From: Haloarcula sinaiiensis tailed virus 1
Taxonomy: Viruses; Uroviricota; Caudoviricetes; Kirjokansivirales
NCBI RefSeq assembly: GCF_000907675.1
Contig: NC_021471.1
Strand: one strand, 5' to 3'
Length of the DNA: 32,189 nucleotides
In this document: in pieces, positions 26,258 to 32,189 of the stretch
Layout: each line of letters begins with the position of its first letter
Position numbering within the stretch: position 1 is the stretch's first letter
Notes under the pieces: generated by a model
Databases searched by the model: none
Told to the model about the DNA's origin: nothing
Seen by the model: the letters and a program-made list of their open reading frames with translations, nothing else
Position numbers and translations under genes: made by a program

Positions 26258-28327
26258 ATGAGCGAAGCAAACACACAACTCATCGACCTGTGGACGGCGC
26301 TGTTCCGGGAGCGGTTCCGGGACGAACTCAGCGAACTGGCACAGAAGTACCCCTCGGACCTCTCGTCTATCCGCGTGGACATGGGCGAGGTATTCTCGTT
26401 CGACCCGGACGTAGCGTCGGACCTCCAGCAGAAGCCGGAGACGATGATGCCCTACGCGGAGGAAGCGCTATCTCTGGTTGACATCCCAGTGGATGTTTCC
26501 TTGGATGATGTCATGGTCCGGCCGACGAACCTTCCCGACGCACATGTCTATGGCGTCGGCGACCTCCGGCACAACCACGCGGGGAAGTACGTCGGTGTGC
26601 AAGGTCATATCTCTCGGGTGACGCCGTGCCGGCCGAAGGTGACGGAAGCGGCCTTCGAGTGCCAGAGATGCGGGACCATGACACGCATCCCACAGTCCGA
26701 CGGCGACCATCAGGAACCACACGAGTGCCAAGGATGTCAACGACAGGGGCCGTTCAAGATTAACATGGAACAGTCGGAGTTCGTAGACCAACGGAAGGTG
26801 CAACTCAAACAGCCGCCACAGGAGTCGGCGAGCGGCGACGAAGTTACCATCACGGTCTACATGTCTGGCGACGTGGCCGACCCGCCGGAGGAGACGCTGG
26901 CGGAACACGTCGGCGAAGACGCGACTATCTACGGCACGGTCAAGCTCGACCAGCGCGAATCTGGCCGGCAGAAAACGAACACGTTCGACAAGTACATCCG
27001 AGCGCGGGACTGGGACTTCGAGCGCGAAACCGAGGACATCGACATCGCCGAACACGAAGCCGAGTTCACCGCCGCGGCCAACGGTGACAGTCCATTCGAG
27101 GACTTCTTCGAGAGCATGGCCCCAGACATCTACCCCTACGGGAGGTGGCCGCTTGCGATCCGTCTCGGCGCGGCGTGGCTGATGGGTGGGGTCCGTGTCT
27201 CTCCCGACGACGGGTCGACGTATCGCGGCGACATTCACATGGGCGTTATCGGCCCGCCGGGTGTCGGCAAGTCGAAGTTCAGCCAGAACCTTGCGGACCT
27301 CTCGCCGGGGTGTGAACACCGGAGTGCAACAGGCCTATCCTCTGAGGTGGGACTGACCGCCGCCGCCGTGCAAGACGACTTCGCGGAAGGCGACGGTTGG
27401 GTTCTGAAACCCGGTATCTTGCCACGGGCGAAGGACCACGCAATCCTTGATGAGGCGGACAAGACCAGCGCTGAACTGTCGCGGATGAACGACGCGCTCG
27501 AAGGCGAGCAAATGGCGAGCATCGACAAGGGCGGCATCAACGCGAAACTGAAGACTCGCGTTGGCTTGCTGTGCATGGCGAACCCCGACGGCGGTCGATG
27601 GTCGGAGTTCGAGGAAGACGGCGTGAAGGAACAGGTGGACATCGACGACAGCCTGTGGTCCCGCTTCGACGGCATCGTTCTGCTGGAGGATCGGCCCGAC
27701 GAACAGCAGGACGGGGAACTCGCCGACCACGTCCTGGCGAACTACGACGCGAATTTCCAGCGGGACGTGCATGACGATGCGGCCGACGACGGCCGGGACG
27801 CGCCGGTGTCGTGGGACGCCATGCGGGCGTGGGTGGCCTACGCCCGGGAGGAGGTGCAGCCGGAACTGACCGAGGACGCAATCGCGGAACTGAAAGAGTA
27901 CTACGTCGAGATACGCAACGACGACGCGTTCGGAGAGAACAGCCACCCGACGCCGCGCAAGCTCGAAGCCGGCATCCGGTTCGCAACGGCGTTCGCCAAG
28001 ATTCGTCTGTCGGACACCGTCGACCCGTGCGACGTGGATATGGCTGTCACACTCTCGAAGGAACTACTCGGTCAGTCACTCCATGACGGCGAACTCGACG
28101 CTGACGTGTTCACCGAAGCCCAAGAGCGTGCATCAAGCGGTCGGATGTCCGACTACGACGAACTCAAACCCGACGTGCTACAGACGCTGAACCGGGACGG
28201 TCCGTTGCTCGCCGACGAACTCTCTCGGATGCTGTCGGTCGACGAACAGCGGATGCGTGACGCACTCCAGTACTACAAGAAGGGCGGCGACGTAATCGAG
28301 CGCCAGGGCCGGTGGGAAACGCCATGA
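26258..28327 (+). CDS. mcm: Replicative helicase, MCM family
   Basis: A 689-residue MCM, the hexameric helicase that unwinds DNA at archaeal forks. The N-terminal domain has a zinc site CQRC (135-138) and CQGC (157-160) within an OB-fold region. The AAA+ core has Walker A GPPGVGKS at 332-339, Walker B ILDEADK with Asp398-Glu399, a CMANPD sensor 1 segment, and the arginine finger SLWSRFD with Arg469. The C-terminus (about 625-689) is a winged helix (LADELSRMLSVDEQRMRDALQYYKKGGDVIE). ATG 26258 follows the CTACTACA repeats. The open frame continues upstream only through the repeat array, so the longer form is unlikely. Viral MCMs let the virus open its own origin. Confidence 0.96.
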   Translation: MSEANTQLIDLWTALFRERFRDELSELAQKYPSDLSSIRVDMGEVFSFDPDVASDLQQKPETMMPYAEEALSLVDIPVDVSLDDVMVRPTNLPDAHVYGVGDLRHNHAGKYVGVQGHISRVTPCRPKVTEAAFECQRCGTMTRIPQSDGDHQEPHECQGCQRQGPFKINMEQSEFVDQRKVQLKQPPQESASGDEVTITVYMSGDVADPPEETLAEHVGEDATIYGTVKLDQRESGRQKTNTFDKYIRARDWDFERETEDIDIAEHEAEFTAAANGDSPFEDFFESMAPDIYPYGRWPLAIRLGAAWLMGGVRVSPDDGSTYRGDIHMGVIGPPGVGKSKFSQNLADLSPGCEHRSATGLSSEVGLTAAAVQDDFAEGDGWVLKPGILPRAKDHAILDEADKTSAELSRMNDALEGEQMASIDKGGINAKLKTRVGLLCMANPDGGRWSEFEEDGVKEQVDIDDSLWSRFDGIVLLEDRPDEQQDGELADHVLANYDANFQRDVHDDAADDGRDAPVSWDAMRAWVAYAREEVQPELTEDAIAELKEYYVEIRNDDAFGENSHPTPRKLEAGIRFATAFAKIRLSDTVDPCDVDMAVTLSKELLGQSLHDGELDADVFTEAQERASSGRMSDYDELKPDVLQTLNRDGPLLADELSRMLSVDEQRMRDALQYYKKGGDVIERQGRWETP

Positions 28328-28704
28328 GCCGGACACTCGCCGATGCGCTGTTGTCGACACTCCGGGCCAACGTCGGCGACCCCCAGCACGTCATGGCATC
28401 GGCCGGGACGCTGTGGACCGCCGCCGTCGCCCACGGACAGGTCCCCGCCGACGACGCGCAGGACGAAATGGACGCGCTCCTCGACCGGGAACTGGTCGTG
28501 CGCTGGACCGACGGCGACGGCACGGTGCGCTACGGCCCGACGACCGACGGACTGGAGCAGATACCCGGCGCGTGTCCCTACGACGCCGCCGACCGCGAAA
28601 CGTTCCGGGCGTGCATCGAGACGGAACTGTCCCGCGAGACGCCCGACGCGGAGTTCGTCGGGTGGGCCAACGGGTGGACGGAACGACTCGCGGGGCGGCA
28701 ATGA
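28324..28704 (+). CDS. Hypothetical winged-helix-like protein
   Basis: A 126-residue protein starting in the mcm stop (4-base overlap). Residues 1-75 (LADALLSTLRANVGDP, TLWTAAVAHGQVPADDAQDEMDALLDRELVVRWTDGDGTVRYGPT) follow a helix-helix-strand-strand pattern like a winged helix. The C-terminal part is helical (AADRETFRACIETELSRETPDAEFVGWANGWTERL). Coupling to the helicase suggests a loader, adaptor or regulator, such as a Gins-like or Cdc6-substitute partner, but no such family is recognised. Confidence 0.6.
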   Translation: MSRTLADALLSTLRANVGDPQHVMASAGTLWTAAVAHGQVPADDAQDEMDALLDRELVVRWTDGDGTVRYGPTTDGLEQIPGACPYDAADRETFRACIETELSRETPDAEFVGWANGWTERLAGRQ

Positions 28705-28901
28705 CTCTCTCACCGTCGGAACCGGGCCGGCTGTTCGACGCCGACGTGAGTGCCGTGCCGGCCATCCGGCGCATCACCACCCGGGAGCGGGCGCTGTTGT
28801 TCCACCGCGAAGCGCACAAGCACGGCGTCAGTGCAGACGTGAAGGAAGCGATAGCCGAACGACTGCGGACACTACAGCAACAAGACTATGAGCTCGAGTA
28901 A
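28701..28901 (+). CDS. Hypothetical 66-residue basic/helical protein
   Basis: A small protein whose ATG overlaps the preceding stop and whose last 14 bases overlap the next gene. It is helical and unusually basic for this genome (AVPAIRRITTRERALLFHREAHKHGVSADVKEAIAERLRTL), so it may bind nucleic acid. The segment TRERALLFHREAHKHG could be a helix-turn-helix. Function is unknown; co-translation with mcm-linked genes points to replication. Confidence 0.55.
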   Translation: MTLSPSEPGRLFDADVSAVPAIRRITTRERALLFHREAHKHGVSADVKEAIAERLRTLQQQDYELE

Positions 28902-29379
28902 GATTCTGGACGCAACGACCGGCGGAAAGCACATGTGGAACGAACACGCGAAGGAACTCGACCGGGCGGTGTACGCCGACCGCCGCCGTGTCGAAGGCTT
29001 GGAACACCAGCCGGGGTGGGAGTGCAACCCGTCGGTGCTATGCGACACGCGACAGCTGCCATTCAAAGACGGGTCATTCTCACTAATCGCCTACGACCCA
29101 CCGCACCGAGTGACCGACGGCGGAATGTCAACTCTCTCGGGTGTCATTGAACAGAAATACGGCGCGCTTCGAGCCGAGACGTGGCAGGCTGACCTTCGAG
29201 AATCGTTCAACGAGCTCTGGCGTGCGCTCGAATCCGGTGGGACGCTGACGTTCAAGTGGGCCGATGTCCACAAGAGCCACGACGAAGTCATTGCGGCACT
29301 TGGCCGTGACCCGTTGTATGGTGTCACGACAGAGAAAGACCGCGCCGTGACGAAATGGTGGGTGTTCAACAAGCCATGA
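28888..29379 (+). CDS. Phage-type class I methyltransferase
   Basis: A 163-residue protein with a SAM-binding start KILDATTGGKHMW (Asp8 to Trp17, motif I region) and YDPPH at 69-73, the DPPY/H catalytic type motif of amino-methyltransferases. The segment LPFKDGSFSLIAYD and a final VTKWWVFNKP support a Rossmann-like core. It is short for a full DNA methyltransferase with target recognition, so it may modify DNA with broad specificity or another substrate. The ATG at 28888 is inside the preceding frame, so it is co-translated. Together with the ParB-methyltransferase gene it suggests that the virus modifies its DNA. Confidence 0.7.
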   Translation: MSSSKILDATTGGKHMWNEHAKELDRAVYADRRRVEGLEHQPGWECNPSVLCDTRQLPFKDGSFSLIAYDPPHRVTDGGMSTLSGVIEQKYGALRAETWQADLRESFNELWRALESGGTLTFKWADVHKSHDEVIAALGRDPLYGVTTEKDRAVTKWWVFNKP

Positions 29380-29462
29380 CACCACTCCAACTCGCGGTCT
29401 TCGGCTACGCCGTCGTCCTGCTCGGTGCGCTGTGGTACGGCCTGTTCCGAGCGTGGCCGTAG
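29376..29462 (+). CDS. 28-residue membrane peptide
   Basis: A mini-gene of one predicted transmembrane helix (LAVFGYAVVLLGALWYGLF, about residues 6-24), starting in the methyltransferase stop (ATGA). Despite its size, it has strong codon bias, perfect coupling and a single-pass design. It could be a holin-like or regulatory membrane peptide. Confidence 0.55.
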   Translation: MTPLQLAVFGYAVVLLGALWYGLFRAWP

Positions 29463-29685
29463 GGCGGTCCCACACCCCTCACACCGCGGGGTCGGCGGTT
29501 GACGCGGCCGGGGATGTCTCCGGTAACGTGTCGCGTACAGCCCCGCGGGAGGACAGGCGTGGGACTGCCCCCAATCGACAAACTTATGCCATATGGCCTA
29601 CTATGAAGACATGTCGGGCGACGTGGACCCGGCACAGTCTGTCACCAACCATCGGCTTGCGGTCCCACCACACAACTCCCATTTT

Positions 29686-29730
29686 GGAGCGCGTTGGGCA
29701 CAGTTCAGGGTTCGACTCCCTGTCGCTCCG
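29686..29730 (+). other. tRNA acceptor/T-arm minihelix-like element
   Basis: GGAGCG (29686-29691) pairs with CGCTCC (29724-29729). Just inside, a canonical T-arm CAGGG-TTCGACT-CCCTG (29706-29722) has the T-loop consensus TTCRANY. Only 14 bases replace the D and anticodon arms, so it is not a normal tRNA. It could be a tRNA 3' end remnant (attP-like) or a functional minihelix. Confidence 0.45.
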
Positions 29731-29765
29731 TCGCCGGCTGCGGAAAGGCGTCTGGATACGCTCGT

Positions 29766-29799
29766 GGGCGAGGTTTTTTCGGGTGGTTTCCCCTCGCCC
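29766..29799 (+). terminator. Hairpin with a T-rich loop
   Basis: GGGCGAGG (29766-29773) pairs perfectly with CCTCGCCC (29792-29799) around an 18-base loop beginning with TTTTTT. It lies 36 bases after the tRNA-like element and could be its terminator. Confidence 0.5.
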
Positions 29800-29992
29800 C
29801 TACAATACACGAGTGAAGACACGCGCCGAACGCCGCCGGCACTTTTCACATACTTTTCGATTGGCGTACATGAACCATCCAGCGTTATGTTCTATCAGTC
29901 ACGACTGCGTAGTAGATGTCATGGCGACAGGACAGTCACGCACCACCGACAAACCGAGTAGTACCGACTATCGCAATTGCCTGATTACGCCG

Positions 29993-30259
29993 ATGAGTAG
30001 CGATCCCCCACTTATCCGACCCGAGCACGTTATCGACGCGTTACTGGTTGGACTGCTGGCGTTCTTCGGCGTAATTCTCGCGGACGTACTGACGGCACTG
30101 CTACAGGGCCGTGTGGTCTATCTCACCGTGAGCGACATCGCCGCCCGGACGCCGACGGGTGTGGTTGCCTTCGGGCTGACCTTCGTGTTCCAGTGGGCAC
30201 GGGCGCGGGGTATCGACGTACTCGCGGCGTATCGCAAGTTCAAGGACAGCCTGCCGTAG
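29993..30259 (+). CDS. Two-helix membrane protein
   Basis: An 88-residue protein with two membrane helices, HVIDALLVGLLAFFGVILADVLTALL (about 12-37) and GVVAFGLTFVFQWARA (about 55-70), and a basic C-terminal tail (AAYRKFKDSLP). I chose ATG 29993 because normal acidic haloarchaeal codons begin there. The frame extends upstream to ATG 29870, which has a promoter-like CACTTTTC box at 24-27 bases, so the longer 129-residue form is a real alternative. Topology fits a holin-like protein, but no lysis partner is seen. Confidence 0.68.
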   Translation: MSSDPPLIRPEHVIDALLVGLLAFFGVILADVLTALLQGRVVYLTVSDIAARTPTGVVAFGLTFVFQWARARGIDVLAAYRKFKDSLP

Positions 30260-30272
30260 GCCCACCGCAACC

Positions 30273-30279
30273 CTCTTTG
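30273..30279 (+). promoter_or_regulatory. Promoter-like element for gene at 30303
   Basis: CTCTTTG has its TTT 25-27 bases before ATG 30303, starting 13 bases after the membrane gene stop. It fits the leaderless spacing but only partly matches the ACGCTTTT core. Confidence 0.4.
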
Positions 30280-30302
30280 TGCCGCGTGGCATACCTGTGT
30301 GT

Positions 30303-30506
30303 ATGGGCAATCAGCAGCGCCGAGCGAACACGGCCACGCGCATCAACGACCCGACGCACTCGCGCATCAAGGAGCATAACCGCGACAGTGAAACGCTCTC
30401 GGCGACCATCGACCGGGCGCTGGATGCACTGGAGCGAGAGGACGCACTGCCGGAGTGTGTCGAAGCGTGCATCCACGACGCCGCCGGGGAGGATGGGAAT
30501 GAGTGA
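30303..30506 (+). CDS. Small RHH protein
   Basis: A 67-residue protein with an RHH pattern: basic N-terminus (MGNQQRRANTATRINDPTHS), then two helices (RIKEHNRDSETLSATIDRALDALERED). The helix ending in LDALERED is characteristic of CopG-like proteins. Two Cys near the end (PECVEACIH) might form a metal or redox site. Its last eight bases overlap the start of the ParB-methyltransferase gene, so both come from the same message. It may autoregulate the terminal operon (RHH, ParB-methyltransferase, terminase). Confidence 0.65.
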   Translation: MGNQQRRANTATRINDPTHSRIKEHNRDSETLSATIDRALDALEREDALPECVEACIHDAAGEDGNE

Positions 30507-31728
30507 GCAGTCCTTAGCGGACCTTCCACAACCCGACTATGAAGGGACCGTCGACGCCGACGCACTCCACACCGACGGCGACAATCCCAACGAAATGACC
30601 GACGAGCAGTTCGGCTTACTGTGCGACCGAATGCGACAGAACGGGTGGCTTGGCGGCCCCATCGTCACGGACACCGACGGCCTGATAGCTGACGGGGAAC
30701 ACCGCTGGCGGGCCGCCCAAGAAATCGGGTTGTCGGAAGTGCCAGTCCGACAGTTCGACATCGACGACGCCACCCGTCGCCTGTGGCGGCAGGAGTTGAA
30801 TAAGATTCACGGCGAACACGATAGCAAGCGCGACGCGCTGGAGTACGACGAACTGCTGTCGAGTGGCTACAGCGAAGAGGTGGAGGCGTTGACCGACGCC
30901 GCCGACGAGGACCTCGATGAATTGCTGGCCGAGATTCGCGTCGATACGTCGCGCCCGGCGGCCTACGAGTACGACCCCGACCACTCGGTGTATTTCGAGG
31001 ACTGTGTGGAGGGAATGGCCGAGCGGTTGGACGACGATAGCGTGGACATGGTGTTTACGAGTCCGCCGTACAATGTCGATTTAGACCGCGACGACCGGGA
31101 AAGTGGAATGGTGTCTTACTCAGACGCATTATCCGACTCCGAATATTTCCAGTTCATCAGGGACGTACTGGTTGAACTTGACCGTGTGGTGAAACCTGGC
31201 GGTCATATCTTCATTAACCACCAAAATGACATTCGAGGCGGAAAACTCAACCCACAGCATTGGATTATTGAAGCAATGCCAACGCCGCTCCGCTCCTATA
31301 TCATTTGGAATAAGGGCGATTACGCCCCTACATCGGTCGCCGGTCTCAACTCCGACGGACAATATTACCCGTCATGGGAACCCGTATTCCACTTCAGCGA
31401 CTCTCCCAGCCCGTTGAACGGGACGAAGAATTACTCTGTGTGGGACGTTTCGCCTATTGCGGGTAATGAGCGCCAAGAAGCTGGCGAACATCCTGCCCCA
31501 TATCCACTCAGTCTCGCGGAAAAGGCAATCCAATCCGCGACCGACGAAGGCGACCGAATCCTCGACCCGTTCATGGGCTCGGGAACCACCGCCGTCGCCG
31601 CGATACAGAACGACCGGGATTACGTCGGGTTTGAGTTAGACGAGGAGGGCGCTTACAAACCCATCATCGAGCGCCGGATCGGCGAGGCGAAGCGACAGGC
31701 ACAGGCGGAGGTAAACGCCGATGATTAG
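30499..31728 (+). CDS. ParB-like domain fused to a beta-class DNA methyltransferase
   Basis: A 409-residue protein. The N-terminal 130 residues are ParB/Srx-like (DNPNEMTDEQFGLLCDRMRQNGWLGGPIVTDTDGLIADGEHRWRAAQEIGLSEVPV), with the GEHRWRAA nucleotide-binding motif. A helical linker leads to a methyltransferase in beta-class order: TSPPYNV first (SPPY at 188-191, motif IV), then DPFMGSGTT at 356-364 (motif I). SPPY-type enzymes methylate the amino group of cytosine-N4 or adenine-N6. The ATG at 30493 is an alternative start two codons earlier. The methyltransferase half is locally richer in A/T. No cognate endonuclease was found, so it is probably an orphan modifier protecting viral DNA or regulating packaging. 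Confidence 0.88.
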   Translation: MSEQSLADLPQPDYEGTVDADALHTDGDNPNEMTDEQFGLLCDRMRQNGWLGGPIVTDTDGLIADGEHRWRAAQEIGLSEVPVRQFDIDDATRRLWRQELNKIHGEHDSKRDALEYDELLSSGYSEEVEALTDAADEDLDELLAEIRVDTSRPAAYEYDPDHSVYFEDCVEGMAERLDDDSVDMVFTSPPYNVDLDRDDRESGMVSYSDALSDSEYFQFIRDVLVELDRVVKPGGHIFINHQNDIRGGKLNPQHWIIEAMPTPLRSYIIWNKGDYAPTSVAGLNSDGQYYPSWEPVFHFSDSPSPLNGTKNYSVWDVSPIAGNERQEAGEHPAPYPLSLAEKAIQSATDEGDRILDPFMGSGTTAVAAIQNDRDYVGFELDEEGAYKPIIERRIGEAKRQAQAEVNADD

Positions 31729-31746
31729 CGGTTGCAGGTGGTTACT

Positions 31747-32187
31747 ATGACGGACTATTCACAGATACCCATCCCCGAACAGACGCCGCCCGAGGAGTAC
31801 ACGTACAACGAGCGACGCGCCGAGATTCTCCAGTTAATCGAGCGGAAGGGCCACCCGTGGGGGTTCAACTACACGCAACTGGGGGAGCGATACGGTGTCA
31901 CGCGCCAGCAAATCGCCAAGGACTTCGACCGGCTGAAAGAGTGGTATGGGGACCGCATCGGCGAGGATGCGCTAACGGCGTCGGATATGGCGTACCGTCG
32001 CATCGTCAAGGAACACATGGACAACGGCGACCTCGAAAAGGCACGCCGGGCGCTCGACTCGTGGAACGGGTGGCTACAAGAGACGGGCAAGCAGGCGACG
32101 GAACCCGACCAACTGGAGATGATGGGCGAAGGCGGTGGGCCGTTGGACGTGACTATCAACCGCGAGGAGTACAACAACGATGAGTAA
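31747..32187 (+). CDS. terS: Small terminase subunit (TerS)
   Basis: A 146-residue protein with an N-terminal helix-turn-helix (NYTQLGERYGVTRQQIAKDFDRL, about 41-63), a central helical oligomerisation region (LTASDMAYRRIVKEHMDNGDLEKARRALDSWNGWLQE) and a flexible acidic C-terminus. This matches small terminases, which recognise the packaging site and load TerL. It ends two bases before the window end, directly before terL if circular. I chose ATG 31747; an in-frame TTG at 31732 is possible. The packaging (pac) site is often inside terS in headful packagers, which cannot be shown here. Confidence 0.82.
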   Translation: MTDYSQIPIPEQTPPEEYTYNERRAEILQLIERKGHPWGFNYTQLGERYGVTRQQIAKDFDRLKEWYGDRIGEDALTASDMAYRRIVKEHMDNGDLEKARRALDSWNGWLQETGKQATEPDQLEMMGEGGGPLDVTINREEYNNDE

Positions 32188-32189
32188 AC

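Larger units (their letters stand above)
29463..29992 (+). other. Mostly non-coding stretch with tRNA-like element and hairpin
   Basis: This 530-base region carries no convincing gene. It holds a TTAT box (29584-29587) 24-27 bases before an ATG at 29611, a tRNA acceptor/T-arm-like element (29686-29730), a hairpin (29766-29799), and T-runs at 29843-29846 and 29853-29856. An open frame (29611-29961) exists, but its translation is not acidic, lacks third-base bias, and reads through the structured elements. A transcript starting near 29611 could carry the tRNA-like part. Confidence 0.5.

Noticed and set aside
29650-29731. Complete tRNA gene
   Set aside because: The T-arm is perfect, but I could not find D and anticodon arms or a 7-bp acceptor partner at normal distance.
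29593-29961. 122-residue frame
   Set aside because: Non-acidic translation, no third-base bias, and it runs through a T-arm-like element and an 8-bp hairpin.
1-32189. Integrase / temperate module
   Set aside because: No tyrosine or serine recombinase motif was recognised in any frame; only the tRNA-like element hints at an integrating ancestor.

Overview
The window reads as a complete or nearly complete genome of a tailed double-stranded DNA virus (class Caudoviricetes) of a haloarchaeon. The evidence is GC-rich DNA, very acidic proteins (many Asp/Glu, few Lys), promoter elements 24-31 bases before start codons with almost no leader (typical archaeal leaderless transcription), an archaeal MCM helicase and PCNA clamp, and a full head-tail gene set. 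From memory, not from a search, the length of 32,189 bp and this gene content match Haloarcula sinaiiensis tailed virus 1 (HSTV-1), a short-tailed virus. The small terminase gene ends two bases before the window end and the large terminase starts at base 1, so the sequence is probably a circular or circularly permuted genome opened at terL.

Layout. 1-4392: large terminase, a small ribbon-helix-helix (RHH)/zinc protein, and a portal fused to an SPP1 gp7/MuF head-morphogenesis domain. 4393-5558: six very small, mostly overlapping accessory genes. 5599-8047: three virion or adhesin genes, the last an A+T-rich beta-helix spike. 8137-12669: XkdF-type protease with scaffold-like tail, major capsid protein, a zinc-finger protein, a two-helix membrane protein, a head-tail adaptor and a GIY-YIG-like protein. 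12670-13376: a freestanding A+T-rich HNH endonuclease gene. 13401-20552: a siphovirus-type tail module containing gp10-like protein, tail terminator, tail tube, a tail assembly chaperone with an apparent +1 frameshift, a very short tape measure, distal tail proteins, hub/fibre and a receptor-binding fibre. 20719-21728: two leftward genes, one with a Tat signal. 21823-25468: a rightward operon of small proteins with an annealing-protein-like gene and PCNA. 25469-26257: a hairpin-rich non-coding stretch, a zinc ribbon, an RHH/coiled-coil protein and an iteron array. 26258-29462: MCM helicase, two small proteins, a methyltransferase and a 28-residue membrane peptide. 29463-29992: mostly non-coding, with a tRNA acceptor/T-arm-like element and a hairpin. 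29993-32187: membrane protein, RHH protein, ParB-methyltransferase fusion and small terminase.

How it works together. The right part (clamp, helicase, annealing-like protein, methyltransferases) probably recruits a host polymerase, since no viral polymerase is visible, and starts replication near the iterons upstream of mcm. The left and centre build the particle. Many structural transcription units carry a shared promoter-like word, ACGCTTTT, about 26-29 bases before the start codon. Three copies extend to an identical 15-mer, which suggests a coordinated late regulon. No integrase was seen.
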